64,000 bases of DNA, from the NCBI GenBank assembly GCA_020633335.1, contig JACKDU010000002.1:62001-126000 (forward strand), given 5' to 3'. A program made the translations under genes and the position numbers. Origin of the DNA: Myxococcales bacterium. GTDB lineage: Bacteria > Myxococcota_A > Polyangia > Nannocystales > Nannocystaceae. Of this stretch, positions 1 to 7,909 are shown piece by piece (position 1 is the stretch's first letter; the number at the start of each line of letters is the position of its first letter). The notes under the pieces were generated by a model. It had not been told where the DNA came from. It saw nothing but the letters and a program-made list of their open reading frames with translations, and made no database searches.

Positions 1-106
1 GGACCACCGGCTCGCCGCTCCCCCATTGCGCGACCGCGAGGGCTCCCCCCTCGACCGGGACCTCCTCGACGCGATAACTCGGACTCTGACGCTCGGCCAC
101 GCTCAC
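1..106 (-). CDS. alpha/beta hydrolase, N-terminal fragment cut by the window edge
   Basis: Reading leftward from a GTG at 106, the first 35 codons are open and include VEEVPVEGGALAVAQWGSG followed by EPVV. That is the usual first beta-strand and turn of an alpha/beta hydrolase, just before the oxyanion HG motif. The start lies one base after the TGA of the CoA ligase (108-110), and the end of that gene supplies the GAGG before it, so the two are probably co-transcribed and translationally coupled. The catalytic region lies outside the window, so the substrate cannot be given. Confidence 0.55.
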   Translation of the reverse strand, partial: MSVAERQSPSYRVEEVPVEGGALAVAQWGSGEPVV

Positions 107-107
107 C

Positions 108-1760
108 TCAATCCTCGCTCCGCGGCGCCCCGGCCGGTTGGATCACGTTGTCGATCCGATCCCAGTCGCCGAAGCGCTCGCGCAGCCGGAGCTTCTGAAA
201 CTTGCCGGTGGAGGTCCGCGGGATCGCGTCGATGTAGACGAACGCGTCCGGCAGCCACCAGCGGGCGAACTTGCCGTCGAGGTGGGCGCGGAGCTCGGCG
301 TCGCCGACCGTCGCCCCCGGGCGGAGGACGACGACCGCCAGCGGCCGCTCCATCCACCGCTCGTGCGGGACCGCGATGACCGCGGCCTCGGCGACCTCCG
401 GGTGGGCCATGAGCTCGTTCTCCAGCGCCTGCGAGCTGATCCACTCGCCGCCCGACTTGATCAGGTCCTTGGCCCGATCGGTGATGCTGATGTAGCCCTC
501 GGGCGTCATGTAGGCGACGTCGCCGGTGCGGAACCAGCCGTCGTCGCTGAAGCGATCGGCGGCGTCCGGGCGCTCGTGGTAGCGGGCGGTGATCCAGGGC
601 CCGCGGATCTCGATCTCGCCAACCGAGGCCCCGTCCCAGGGGGCGATCCCCTCGTCGCCGGCGATCCGGAGCTCGCAGAGGGGCAGCGGCACCCCGGCGC
701 GCGCGCGGTAGGCGAGGCGCTCGGCCTCGGGGCGCGCGTCGAGCTCGGGCCGCAGGTTCGACACGCTCGCCAGCGGCGAGGTCTCGGTGAGCCCCCAGGC
801 GGCGACGATGTTGAGGTCGAATTCGTCGAAGGCGTCGATCAGCGACGGCGGGGTCGCCGAGCCGCCGACCAACATCCGCATCCCGGGCGTCAGCCGCCAG
901 CGCTCCGGCGCCTCGCGCAGCGCCTTGAGGACGCCCATCCAGATCGTCGGCACACCGCCGGTGACCGTCACCCGCTCGTCGGCGAAGAGCTCGAGGAGGC
1001 TCTCCGCGTCGAGGTGGGGCCCCGGCAGGACCTGGCGGGCGCCGACCATCGCCGCCGCGTAGGGGATCCCCCAGGCGTTTGCGTGGAACATCGGCACCAC
1101 CGGCAGGACGGTGTCGCGAAACGAGAGCGAGACCGCGTCGGGGAGCGACATCCCGAGGGCGTGGAGCACCGACGAGCGGTGGGCGTAGACCACCCCCTTC
1201 GGCCGGCCGGTGGTCCCGGACGTGTAGCACATGCCGCAGGGCGCCCCCTCGTCGATCGTCGGGTACTCGAAGTCGCCGACGCCGGTCGCCAGGAGCTCCT
1301 CGTAGCTCTCGTAGCCCGCCGGCACCGGCCCGCCGTAGGGGACGACGAAGACCCGCTCAAAGTCGACCTGGTCCTTGAAGCTCTCGTAGAGCGGGAGGAG
1401 CACGTCGTCGACGATCAGGAAGCGATCCTCGGCGTGGCGGGCGATGTAGGCGATGTCCTCGGGGAAGAGGCGGAGGTTCAGGGTGTGCAGCACCGCCGCG
1501 GCCGCGGGCACCCCGAAGTAGGCCTCGAGGTGGGCCGCGTGGTTCCACATCAGCGTCGCCACCCGATCCCCGGGCCGCACGCCGGCGCCGATCAGCGCCT
1601 TCGCCAGCTGGCGCGCCCGCGCGTACATGTCGCGGTAGCGGTAGCGGTGGAGCGATCGATCGGGGCGCCGCGAGACCACCTCGACGTCACCAAAGAGCGT
1701 GCCGGCCCGCTCGAGGAGACGATCGAGCGTCAGCGGCGTGGTCATCATCGTGGCGCGCAC
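108..1760 (-). CDS. fatty-acid--CoA ligase (AMP-binding, class I adenylate-forming)
   Basis: Activates a medium- or long-chain carboxylic acid to its acyl-CoA through an acyl-adenylate, in the cytoplasm. The signature YTSGTTGRPKG lies near residue 180, GWFRTGD near 420, KDLIKSGGEWIS after it, and the catalytic-lysine motif PRTSTGKFQK near the C-terminus. All core motifs A3-A10 are present, and 550 aa is the normal family length. The frame is open far upstream, but similarity begins at TTPLTLDRLL. I chose GTG at 1760 because AGGAGG sits seven bases before it; ATG at 1748 is the alternative. The alpha/beta hydrolase gene follows immediately, which suggests a small lipid or polyester catabolic operon. 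The exact chain length is not visible from sequence. Confidence 0.93.
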   Translation of the reverse strand: MRATMMTTPLTLDRLLERAGTLFGDVEVVSRRPDRSLHRYRYRDMYARARQLAKALIGAGVRPGDRVATLMWNHAAHLEAYFGVPAAAAVLHTLNLRLFPEDIAYIARHAEDRFLIVDDVLLPLYESFKDQVDFERVFVVPYGGPVPAGYESYEELLATGVGDFEYPTIDEGAPCGMCYTSGTTGRPKGVVYAHRSSVLHALGMSLPDAVSLSFRDTVLPVVPMFHANAWGIPYAAAMVGARQVLPGPHLDAESLLELFADERVTVTGGVPTIWMGVLKALREAPERWRLTPGMRMLVGGSATPPSLIDAFDEFDLNIVAAWGLTETSPLASVSNLRPELDARPEAERLAYRARAGVPLPLCELRIAGDEGIAPWDGASVGEIEIRGPWITARYHERPDAADRFSDDGWFRTGDVAYMTPEGYISITDRAKDLIKSGGEWISSQALENELMAHPEVAEAAVIAVPHERWMERPLAVVVLRPGATVGDAELRAHLDGKFARWWLPDAFVYIDAIPRTSTGKFQKLRLRERFGDWDRIDNVIQPAGAPRSED

Positions 1761-1884
1761 GGGACCTCCTCCTGAGCGTCGAGCGCGACGCGGAGATCGA
1801 CGTACCCCCGGGCGTCGTGGGCGGTCAAGGTGTTCCCGCAGCGGCGGGGTCGACCGCTTTACGACCGCCTTACCGGGCGACAGC

Positions 1885-1900
1885 GGGCCCTTGAGGGCCC
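1885..1900. repeat. short perfect hairpin in the divergent promoter region
   Basis: GGGCCCttgaGGGCCC forms a 6-bp stem with a 4-nt loop. It sits between the divergent CoA ligase and Spy-like genes, about 60 bases before the latter's start. It could be an operator or a leader hairpin; nothing in the sequence decides. Confidence 0.35.
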
Positions 1901-1959
1901 TCGACCATCCTGGTCTATGTCGCCGGCAGCCACCGACCGGCGCCCAAGGAGAAACGACC

Positions 1960-3096
1960 ATGTCCCGCTGGATCGCCGCCATCACCCTCCCCCTCACCCT
2001 CCTCTTCGCCGCGTGTGACAGCGAGCCCGTCGACGAGCGGGCGGGCGAGTCCGCGCTCCAGGCCGACGACGGCCAGGGCGCAGAGGACGACGCGGACGCA
2101 GAGGCCGACCATCGCCAGGCCGACATGCGCGGCCGCCGGGGCCCGCCGAGCGAGCGCCTCTGCGCCGCGATCGAGTGCAGCGACGCCCAGTCGGCCGCGA
2201 TCGCCGAGCTCTTCGCCAAGCGCCACCCGGCCAAGGGCGAGGGCAAGCGCGCCGGCAAGCGCGAGCGCGCCGAGAAGGGCGCCGAGCGCCGGGCCGCCCT
2301 CGCGGAGGCCTTCCGCCAGGGCACCCTCAGCGCCAGCGACCTCACCCGCCAGGCGCCGGCCCGCGCCCAGGGCGAGCCGCTCCTCGTCGAGCTCCACGCG
2401 CTCCTCACCCCCGAGCAGCGCGCCCAGGTCGGCGACATGATCGCCGAGCGCGGGCCTCGCTTCCTCGGCGAGGGCAAGCGCGGCAAGGAGGGCAAGCGCG
2501 GCAAGATGGGCAAGCGCGGCGAGATGGGCAAGCGCGGCAAGGAGGGCAAGCGCGCCGAGCGTGCCGGGCGCGGCGACAAGGCCGAGCACGGCGAGCGCGA
2601 GCACGCCGGGGGCCCGAAGTCCGGGCGGATGATCGAGAAGCTCTGCACCAAGGTCGAGTGCAGCGACGATCAGCGGAGCGCCCTCCTCGCCCGCGCGAGC
2701 GAGCTCCACCCCGCGCCGAGCGGCGACCGCGAGGCCCGCAAGGCCGAGCGCGCCGCGGCCCGCCAGACCCTCGCGGCCGCCTTCCGCGGCGAGGGCTTCA
2801 CGGGCGCCGATCTCGAGGGCTTCCGCGCCGACGGCGAGGCCAAGCGCGAGGCCAAGGAGCAGGCCCGCCAGGCGATGGTCCTCGAGATCCAGGAGGTGCT
2901 GACCCCGAGCCAGCGCGGCGTCGTCGCCGACATGATCGCCGAGCGCGGCCTCCACGGCCTCATGGGCGGCAAGAAGGGCCACGGCAAGCACGGCAAGCGC
3001 GGCCCCCGGGGCGAGCGCGGCGAGCGTGGCGAGCACCGCAAGCGCGGCGGCAAGGGGTCGCGCCCCGAGGTCGAGGGCGCGAGCGAGCCGGCCTAG
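1960..3096 (+). CDS. exported Spy/LTXXQ-like lipoprotein with two helical repeats and a GKRGK-repeat linker
   Basis: A 378-aa lipoprotein: signal peptide with lipobox LLFAAC, then Asp at +2. Two homologous halves follow (about residues 65-165 and 225-330). Each starts with LC.. .ECSD.Q, has a Lys/Arg/Glu-rich helix, then LTP.QR..V.DMIAERG. The pattern of charged helices with LTPEQR recalls the Spy/CpxP periplasmic chaperone and metal-sensor fold, but the sequence is too simple for certainty. The halves are joined by a Gly-Lys-Arg repeat tract, and a Gly/Lys/Arg tail ends the protein. Each half has a pair of cysteines five residues apart. Start chosen at 1960 for AAGGAG spacing and the signal peptide. 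Likely role: a periplasmic or surface basic protein. Confidence 0.8.
   Translation: MSRWIAAITLPLTLLFAACDSEPVDERAGESALQADDGQGAEDDADAEADHRQADMRGRRGPPSERLCAAIECSDAQSAAIAELFAKRHPAKGEGKRAGKRERAEKGAERRAALAEAFRQGTLSASDLTRQAPARAQGEPLLVELHALLTPEQRAQVGDMIAERGPRFLGEGKRGKEGKRGKMGKRGEMGKRGKEGKRAERAGRGDKAEHGEREHAGGPKSGRMIEKLCTKVECSDDQRSALLARASELHPAPSGDREARKAERAAARQTLAAAFRGEGFTGADLEGFRADGEAKREAKEQARQAMVLEIQEVLTPSQRGVVADMIAERGLHGLMGGKKGHGKHGKRGPRGERGERGEHRKRGGKGSRPEVEGASEPA
2473..2559 (+). repeat. 18-bp coding tandem repeat (GKRGKx)
   Basis: Four full copies and one partial copy of an 18-base unit, ggcaagcgcggcaaggag and close variants, encode GKRGKE/GKRGKM/GKRGEM. The repeat keeps frame and should be prone to slippage, so copy number may vary between strains. 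Confidence 0.85.
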
Positions 3097-3128
3097 TCGA
3101 GCCAGCGTCGAGACACGCGAGAGAGCAA

Positions 3129-3169
3129 GCAGCGGCGGCGCGACCCCCCAGGGATCGCGCCGCCGCTGC
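3129..3169. terminator. bidirectional terminator-like hairpin between convergent genes
   Basis: A perfect 15-bp inverted repeat (3129-3143 with 3155-3169) around an 11-base loop, lying in the 87-bp gap between the stop codons of two convergent genes. There is no T-run, as is common in very GC-rich genomes. Confidence 0.75.
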
Positions 3170-3183
3170 GTCGTCCGCGAGGC

Positions 3184-3555
3184 TCACGAGCCCGGCGCGA
3201 GCACCCAGGCGCCGTCGCGGACGCAGGCGCCGGCGCAGCTGTAGCCGGCCTGGGCCGTGCACACGCAGATCGCGTCGGCGTCGCAGCCCGAGCTCGTCGA
3301 CGCCCCGCCCTCGAGCGGGCCGTTGTCGTCGCGGATCGAGCAGCGCTGCGCGTTCGCGGGCGGATCCCCGGGAGGGACGGCGGTGCCGACCAGCGTCGGC
3401 GCCTCGGCCTCGACCTCGGGCCCAGGCTCGGGTCCAGGCCCGTCGCCCTCGGCCTCGCCGGAGGAGGCCGAGGGGGCCGCGGCGGCGGGCCCAGGCCCGC
3501 TCCGGCACCCCGCGAGGAGGACGATCGAGAGGAGAGCGACGAGCCCGGCCCGCAT
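3184..3555 (-). CDS. small Cys-rich lipoprotein, function unknown
   Basis: 123 aa. The signal peptide ends in the lipobox LLAGC, followed by an Ala/Gly/Pro/Glu-rich stretch and a compact C-terminal part with six cysteines (GCDADAICVC, then SCAGACV), which probably form disulfides outside the cytoplasm. The ATG at 3555 was chosen for the signal peptide and because TACACT ends seven bases before it, fitting leaderless transcription. An upstream in-frame extension looks non-coding. No family recognised. Confidence 0.75.
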   Translation of the reverse strand: MRAGLVALLSIVLLAGCRSGPGPAAAAPSASSGEAEGDGPGPEPGPEVEAEAPTLVGTAVPPGDPPANAQRCSIRDDNGPLEGGASTSSGCDADAICVCTAQAGYSCAGACVRDGAWVLAPGS

Positions 3556-3562
3556 CGACGGG

Positions 3563-3568
3563 AGTGTA
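3563..3568 (-). promoter_or_regulatory. -10-like TACACT, leaderless geometry
   Basis: TACACT on the minus strand ends seven bases before the ATG at 3555, and no Shine-Dalgarno is present. A TCGAGG-type -35 could sit 17 bases further upstream. The spacing matches the other TANNNT-plus-start pairs in this window. Confidence 0.5.
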
Positions 3569-3707
3569 TCCCGGGATCGGCCCTGCCTCGACCGCGCCCA
3601 ACGAGCGTGATCCACGAGCGCCCGCGCGATCGCGCAGCGCACGGCCCTCGCGCGCGCTCGCTGGACGCTCCAGCGCGCCGCCCGGCCGGCCGCTCCGGAC
3701 CTGAAGC

Positions 3708-3736
3708 TTGCGCCCGCGGGAGAAAGCGCGTGAGAT
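3708..3736 (+). promoter_or_regulatory. candidate promoter TTGCGC-N17-TGAGAT
   Basis: The -35-like TTGCGC (3708-3713) and TGAGAT (3731-3736) are 17 bases apart, and the hexamer ends six bases before the ATG at 3743. The -10 departs from TANNNT at its second position, so confidence is modest. Confidence 0.4.
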
Positions 3737-3742
3737 CAGCCG

Positions 3743-4651
3743 ATGCTGCGAAGCCGCGCTGCCCTCGCCCTCGCCCTCTCCATCTGGACCGCCACCGCCC
3801 TCATCGCCTGCAACGGCGACGACGTCGGGACCGTCTCCGCGACGGATTCGACCTCGACCTCGACCTCGACCTCGACCTCGACGACCAGCGACACCTCGAG
3901 CTCGACCGGCACGTCGACCACCGACGCGTCGACCGGATCGGCGAGCCAGGGCTCGACCAGCGGCACCTCGACCAGCGGCACCAGCGAGACCACCGGCGCG
4001 CCGACCTCGTCGACCACCGACGCCGTGACCTCGACCGGCGGGCCCGAATGCGGCGACGGCGTCGTCGATCCCGGCGAGGAGTGCGACAGCGCCGATCTCG
4101 GCGGGGCGACCTGCACCTCGCTCGGCTTCGACGGCGGCGAGCTCACCTGCCTCGACTCCTGCACCCTCGACTCCAGCGCCTGCACCGCGTGTGGCGACGG
4201 CCAGCTCGATCCCGGCGAGGCCTGCGACGACGGCAACACCGACCCGGGCGACGGCTGCGACGCGAGCTGTCAGATCGAGGCCTGCGATCCCGACGGCCTC
4301 TACCAGGTCCAGGGGGCGCCGATCAGCTACACCTGCTGCAACGGCCTGGTGACGGTCAACGTCAACGCCTTCACCCTCCTCAACAACGGCGCGTCGATCA
4401 CCACGACCCCTTCGAACCCGGTGCCGATGAGCGGCGCGCAGACCACCTGCCCCGACGGCGACTTCGCCAACCAGGGCTCGATCCCCGGCGGCTGCACCGA
4501 GAGCTACGCGGTCACGGGCTCCTTCAGCGACGCGAACACCTGGGCGGGGACCTACGAGATCAAGTTCCAGGGCGCCGACTGCACCTGCTTCAACGGTCAG
4601 CTCGGGACGCCCTGCGTCAACCAGAGCTTCCCGGTCACCGCCAAGCGCTAG
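3743..4651 (+). CDS. surface lipoprotein with Thr/Ser tether and myxobacterial Cys-rich (DUF4215-type) repeats
   Basis: 302 aa. Signal peptide, cysteine in LIACN, then about 60 residues of Thr/Ser/Gly tether. Two Cys-rich modules follow: CGDGVVDPGEECD, and CGDGQLDPGEACDDGN with GDGCDASC, the short motif common in Myxococcota exported proteins. A C-terminal domain with paired cysteines (TCCNG, DCTCFNG) resembles no family I know. The modules are usually found in extracellular lectin-like or adhesive proteins. It is transcribed alone, with the next gene starting 47 bases later from its own promoter. Function unknown beyond surface display. Confidence 0.8.
   Translation: MLRSRAALALALSIWTATALIACNGDDVGTVSATDSTSTSTSTSTSTTSDTSSSTGTSTTDASTGSASQGSTSGTSTSGTSETTGAPTSSTTDAVTSTGGPECGDGVVDPGEECDSADLGGATCTSLGFDGGELTCLDSCTLDSSACTACGDGQLDPGEACDDGNTDPGDGCDASCQIEACDPDGLYQVQGAPISYTCCNGLVTVNVNAFTLLNNGASITTTPSNPVPMSGAQTTCPDGDFANQGSIPGGCTESYAVTGSFSDANTWAGTYEIKFQGADCTCFNGQLGTPCVNQSFPVTAKR
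3848..3883 (+). repeat. hexanucleotide tcgacc repeat encoding (Ser-Thr)n
   Basis: Five perfect tandem copies of tcgacc and one variant lie in the tether-coding part of the lipoprotein gene. Whole codon pairs are repeated, so length changes stay in frame. Confidence 0.8.
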
Positions 4652-4663
4652 GCGAGGCGCGCC

Positions 4664-4692
4664 TCGACAGCCCACCAGCGACCCGCTAGCAT
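4664..4692 (+). promoter_or_regulatory. promoter TCGACA-N17-TAGCAT, leaderless geometry
   Basis: TCGACA (4664-4669), a 17-base spacer, then TAGCAT (4687-4692) ending six bases before the ATG at 4699. This is one of the two cleanest full promoters of the leaderless class in the window. Confidence 0.6.
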
Positions 4693-4698
4693 CGCGCG

Positions 4699-5586
4699 AT
4701 GGTCCCCGCCGCCGCGCGCCTGCTCCGACGGCTCCACGGTCGCACGCCGTGGCCGCCGCTGGTCTGCTGGAGCGGCTGCGCGAGCGCCCTCCGGGGCTGG
4801 CTCCGCCTCCTCGCCCACAAGCTCCGCAAGGAGTTCGCCGCCGAGTCGCGGGCCGTCGTCGCCGAGCTCTTCGCCGAGATGGCGCGCCGGCGCTACCACG
4901 CGCTCCGGGCCGAGCACCCCCACCTGCCGGCGCCGGAGGTCGATCCGCGGGCGCCGGCGCTGGTGATGGCCGCCCTCTACCAGCTCGCGCTCGCGCCCGG
5001 CGACGCCTGGCTCTGGCGATCGCTCGGCGGCCCGCCCCGCGGCGCGGAGTGGCTGCGGGCCGCCCGGCTCCTCCGCCCGCTCAACCTCGAGGCCCGCTGG
5101 CGCGAGCTCAGCGTCCACCTCGGCGAGGCGCTCATCGTCGCCACCGAGCGGCTGCCGGCGCGGGTCCCCCGGGCGCGGGCGCTCCTCGCCGACATGTGCT
5201 TCCAGCTCGGCGAGCGCTACGGCCGACAGATGCGCGACCTCCTCGACCTCCCGACCGAGACGCCGGTCCAGAACGCGATCGAGCTCCTCCGCGGCACCGA
5301 GTTCCTCTTCCGGGTGAACCAGCGCCACAGCGTCGGCGCCGACGAGGCGGCGAGGCACGGCTTCATCGACGGCGACGCCTGCCCCTGGCACCCGCGCCCG
5401 GGCTGGCAGGCCGGCCACTGCGGGATCTTCGGCTCCTTCCAGGGGGGCGTCTGCGCGGTCTTCGGGCTCCGCTACCGCCTGATGGAGACGATCCCCAAGC
5501 ACGGCGGCGATCACTGCCGGGTCGAGCTCTCGGCCCGGCCGATCCCGCTGCGGCGCTCCGCCGACGGCGGGCCGATCGATCGCTAG
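4699..5586 (+). CDS. uncharacterised protein with a Cys-containing C-terminal domain resembling L-2-amino-thiazoline-4-carboxylate hydrolase/4VR folds
   Basis: 295 aa, Arg-rich and helical in its N-terminal two-thirds, with no convincing signal peptide. The last 70 residues carry the pattern C-P-W-H, then GHCG, GGVC and, near the end, HGGDHCRVEL. A terminal G-D-x-C segment after a helix-strand pair is typical of the ATC-hydrolase/4-vinyl-reductase-like fold, but I see only this signature, so the family is tentative. The ATG is preceded by a leaderless-type promoter. The next gene on the same strand has its own -10-like site. Confidence 0.6.
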   Translation: MVPAAARLLRRLHGRTPWPPLVCWSGCASALRGWLRLLAHKLRKEFAAESRAVVAELFAEMARRRYHALRAEHPHLPAPEVDPRAPALVMAALYQLALAPGDAWLWRSLGGPPRGAEWLRAARLLRPLNLEARWRELSVHLGEALIVATERLPARVPRARALLADMCFQLGERYGRQMRDLLDLPTETPVQNAIELLRGTEFLFRVNQRHSVGADEAARHGFIDGDACPWHPRPGWQAGHCGIFGSFQGGVCAVFGLRYRLMETIPKHGGDHCRVELSARPIPLRRSADGGPIDR

Positions 5587-5611
5587 CGCGCCCGCGTCGG
5601 CCCGCCCCGGC

Positions 5612-5617
5612 TATCCT
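5612..5617 (+). promoter_or_regulatory. -10-like TATCCT
   Basis: TATCCT ends 11 bases before the ATG at 5629, giving a leader of only about four or five bases. No clear -35. Confidence 0.4.
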
Positions 5618-5628
5618 CGGACCGACCC

Positions 5629-5853
5629 ATGACCGAGGCGATGATCGAGACCCTCTGCGTCAGGTGCCTCGCCCCCTGCCCGCTGCCCACCGCGGTGGTC
5701 GAGGCGGCGACGGCCGGCGCCCGGCGGACGACCTTCTACTGCAACGACGCGCTGGCGATCCCCGGGGTGTGGATGGCCCGCCCGGGAGAGCCCTGCGCCT
5801 GCGGCGGGACCGGCCTCATCGTCCCGGCGCGCCAGGTCCTCGGCGGCTGCTAG
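5629..5853 (+). CDS. small Cys-rich protein, function unknown
   Basis: 74 aa with seven cysteines in CVRCLAPC, FYCND, PCACGG and the C-terminal GGC. The spacing suggests a metal site or a thiol-active mini-protein. There is no signal peptide. Codon use matches the neighbours and a TANNNT box precedes the ATG, which argues that it is real. Its TAG stop overlaps the CTA (TAG on the other strand) of the convergent FG-GAP lipoprotein, so the two genes share the palindrome CTAG at their ends. Confidence 0.5.
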   Translation: MTEAMIETLCVRCLAPCPLPTAVVEAATAGARRTTFYCNDALAIPGVWMARPGEPCACGGTGLIVPARQVLGGC

Positions 5854-7064
5854 AGCGCGCGGTAGACCTCGACCCGCGGCGGCCAGCCGCTCGGTCGCGT
5901 GATCACGTCCGCCTTGCCGTCGCCGTCGACGTCGCCGACCTCGAGGTCCTCGAAGTTGTGCCCCTCGTGGATCACCGGCGGCGCGACATGACCGTCGCCC
6001 AGACCTCGGAAGAGCTGGAGCCGCCAGGCGTTGCCGGGGACGTCGGTGATCACGTCAGCTCGGCCGTCGCCGTCGAGGTCGCCGGCGTCGAGGCGGGTGA
6101 AGGTGAAGGCGTCGCTCTCGATCGCCGCCTTGAGGCCGCCGTCGCCCTCGCCCGGCCAGACCCAGATCCGCGGGAAGCCGTCGCCGCTGCCGGTGATCAC
6201 GTCGCCGACGCCGTCGCCGTCGCAATCGGCCGCCGCGATCACGTCGTAGGTCCAGACCTGAGCCTCGGCGAGCGCCGCGAAGCCGCCGTCCGCCTGACCG
6301 CCGTGGACGAAGAGGGTCGGCGGCGCGCCGCCCTTGTTGTCGAGGACGAGATCCGCGCGGCCGTCGGCGTTGAGATCGGCGACCACCATCCGCGCCGGAT
6401 CGAAGGCCCAGACCTCGGTGATCACCCCCGTCGTCGCCACCGCGAGCGCGCCCAGCGAGCCGCGGTGGACGCTCACCCGCGGCGGCTGCCCGCTCCCCGC
6501 GACGATCACGTCGCCGGCTCCGTCGCCGTCGACGTCGCCGGCGACCAGACCGACGAAGGTCGCCACCTCGGTGGTCACGCCCTCGCCGAAGCGACCGTCG
6601 GCCTGCCCCGGATACACGCTCACCCGCGGCGGCGCGCCGGTGCCCTGGAGGATCAGATCGACGCGGCCGTCCCCGTCGATGTCGGCGACCTCCATCGCCA
6701 GGAAGTCATGGACCTCGGTGGTCACCGGCTCGGCGAGCGGCGAGCCGTCGAAGCCGCCCCCGCCGCCGCCCGATCCGCCGCTCGCCGAGCTTGCGCTGGT
6801 CGTCGTCGAGGTCGTCGAGGTCGAGGTCGTCGTCGTTGTTGTCGTCGTCGTGCCGCTCGCGCTCCCGCCGGAGGTCGACGCCGAGGTCGCGCCGCCGCCG
6901 GTCGAGCCCCCGCCTCCGCCCGTGCTCCCGGTCGCGCCCGGCGGCCCGCCGGGCGCCGGTCCGTCGCTCTCGCTCTCGCCGTCGCCGTCCAACGGCACGC
7001 AGGCGAGGCAGAGCGCGCATATGCTCGCGGCGAGGCGTCGCCGCGCGATCGACATGGATCCCAT
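5850..7064 (-). CDS. FG-GAP/VCBS-repeat lipoprotein
   Basis: 404 aa. The signal peptide ends in LCLACV, then about 75 residues of Gly/Ser/Thr tether including a run of nine threonines, then at least six repeats of about 45-50 residues, each with D.DGDG..D.I or D.NADGRADLV. These Asp-rich loops are the calcium-binding blades of a seven-bladed beta-propeller (FG-GAP/VCBS type). Predicted role: an extracellular Ca2+-binding propeller on a flexible stalk, probably for adhesion. ATG at 7064 is chosen because GAGGGA lies six bases upstream; ATG at 7055 is possible. A TACGCT box lies 12 bases before the start. Confidence 0.85.
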   Translation of the reverse strand: MGSMSIARRRLAASICALCLACVPLDGDGESESDGPAPGGPPGATGSTGGGGGSTGGGATSASTSGGSASGTTTTTTTTTSTSTTSTTTSASSASGGSGGGGGGFDGSPLAEPVTTEVHDFLAMEVADIDGDGRVDLILQGTGAPPRVSVYPGQADGRFGEGVTTEVATFVGLVAGDVDGDGAGDVIVAGSGQPPRVSVHRGSLGALAVATTGVITEVWAFDPARMVVADLNADGRADLVLDNKGGAPPTLFVHGGQADGGFAALAEAQVWTYDVIAAADCDGDGVGDVITGSGDGFPRIWVWPGEGDGGLKAAIESDAFTFTRLDAGDLDGDGRADVITDVPGNAWRLQLFRGLGDGHVAPPVIHEGHNFEDLEVGDVDGDGKADVITRPSGWPPRVEVYRAL

Positions 7065-7141
7065 CGCTGGTCCCTCAGCGTAGGCCAGCGCCCGCGTGAC
7101 CGCCACCGGCAGCGTGACCTCCGTGACGCCGTCGAGGCGAC

Positions 7142-7894
7142 GTGCGACCATTCGCTGTGCGCCTTCGAACCGCGCTCTCCCTCGCGCTCGTCGCCTGCGG
7201 CTCGCCGGCGACCACGGCCCCGCCGGCCCGCGAGCCCGCCCCATCCCCCGCGCCGGCCGATGGCCAGGCGAGCGACGAGGCGACGCCCCCCCCGTCGATG
7301 AACGAGACCTTCGCCCGCCTCTGGCTCGATCGCCCCGCGAAGATCGCGGCCGGCGTCACGCTCACCCTCACCAGCATCGTCAGCGAGACGATCGAGGCGA
7401 GCCCCGATGATCCCGAGTCCTACCCCGCGGGCAGCGGGGTCACGGCCACCGTCGAGGTCCGCGGCGAGCTCGGCGAGGCCGTCGTCGAATTTGTCCGCCT
7501 CTCACCCGGCTACCAGAGCCGCGAGGTCGTCTGGGCGCTCGGCCTCCGCTTCGAGGTCGGCGTGATCGACGAGAGCGCGATCTCGGTCCGCGTCGATCGC
7601 ATGGGCGAGCCCCTCGCCGCGGCGCCGACCGAGCTCCGCCTCGCCCGCGGCCGCGACCTCCCGCTCGCCGACGGCGTGACGATCACCCTCCTCGGCGACA
7701 CCCCGGAGGGCGCCCTCCAGATCCGCTACGCGACCCCGGAGGGCCGTGAGGAGGCCCAGCACCCGCTCGGCCACGACCGCCGCTGGCGCTGGCGCGACTT
7801 CGACTTTGTGGTCCGGAGCGCCGACCCCCAGGGCGTCACGGTCGAGCTCCGCCGCCTCGAGCGGATCCCGATCTCGGTCCCGCCCGAGCGCTGA
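7142..7894 (+). CDS. lipoprotein of unknown function
   Basis: 250 aa. The lipobox LALVAC is followed by a Pro/Ala-rich linker to about residue 50, then a predicted all-beta region with strands such as GVTLTLTSIVSE, TVEVRGELGEAVVEF and VTITLL. The two halves of the beta region look like repeats (IAAGVTLTL / LADGVTITL). GTG at 7142 has GAGG four bases upstream; GTG at 7157 would give a tighter signal peptide. Its stop is 15 bases from the stop of the convergent CPBP-like gene. Confidence 0.65.
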   Translation: MRPFAVRLRTALSLALVACGSPATTAPPAREPAPSPAPADGQASDEATPPPSMNETFARLWLDRPAKIAAGVTLTLTSIVSETIEASPDDPESYPAGSGVTATVEVRGELGEAVVEFVRLSPGYQSREVVWALGLRFEVGVIDESAISVRVDRMGEPLAAAPTELRLARGRDLPLADGVTITLLGDTPEGALQIRYATPEGREEAQHPLGHDRRWRWRDFDFVVRSADPQGVTVELRRLERIPISVPPER

Positions 7895-7909
7895 GCGCCC
7901 CGCCCGAAC

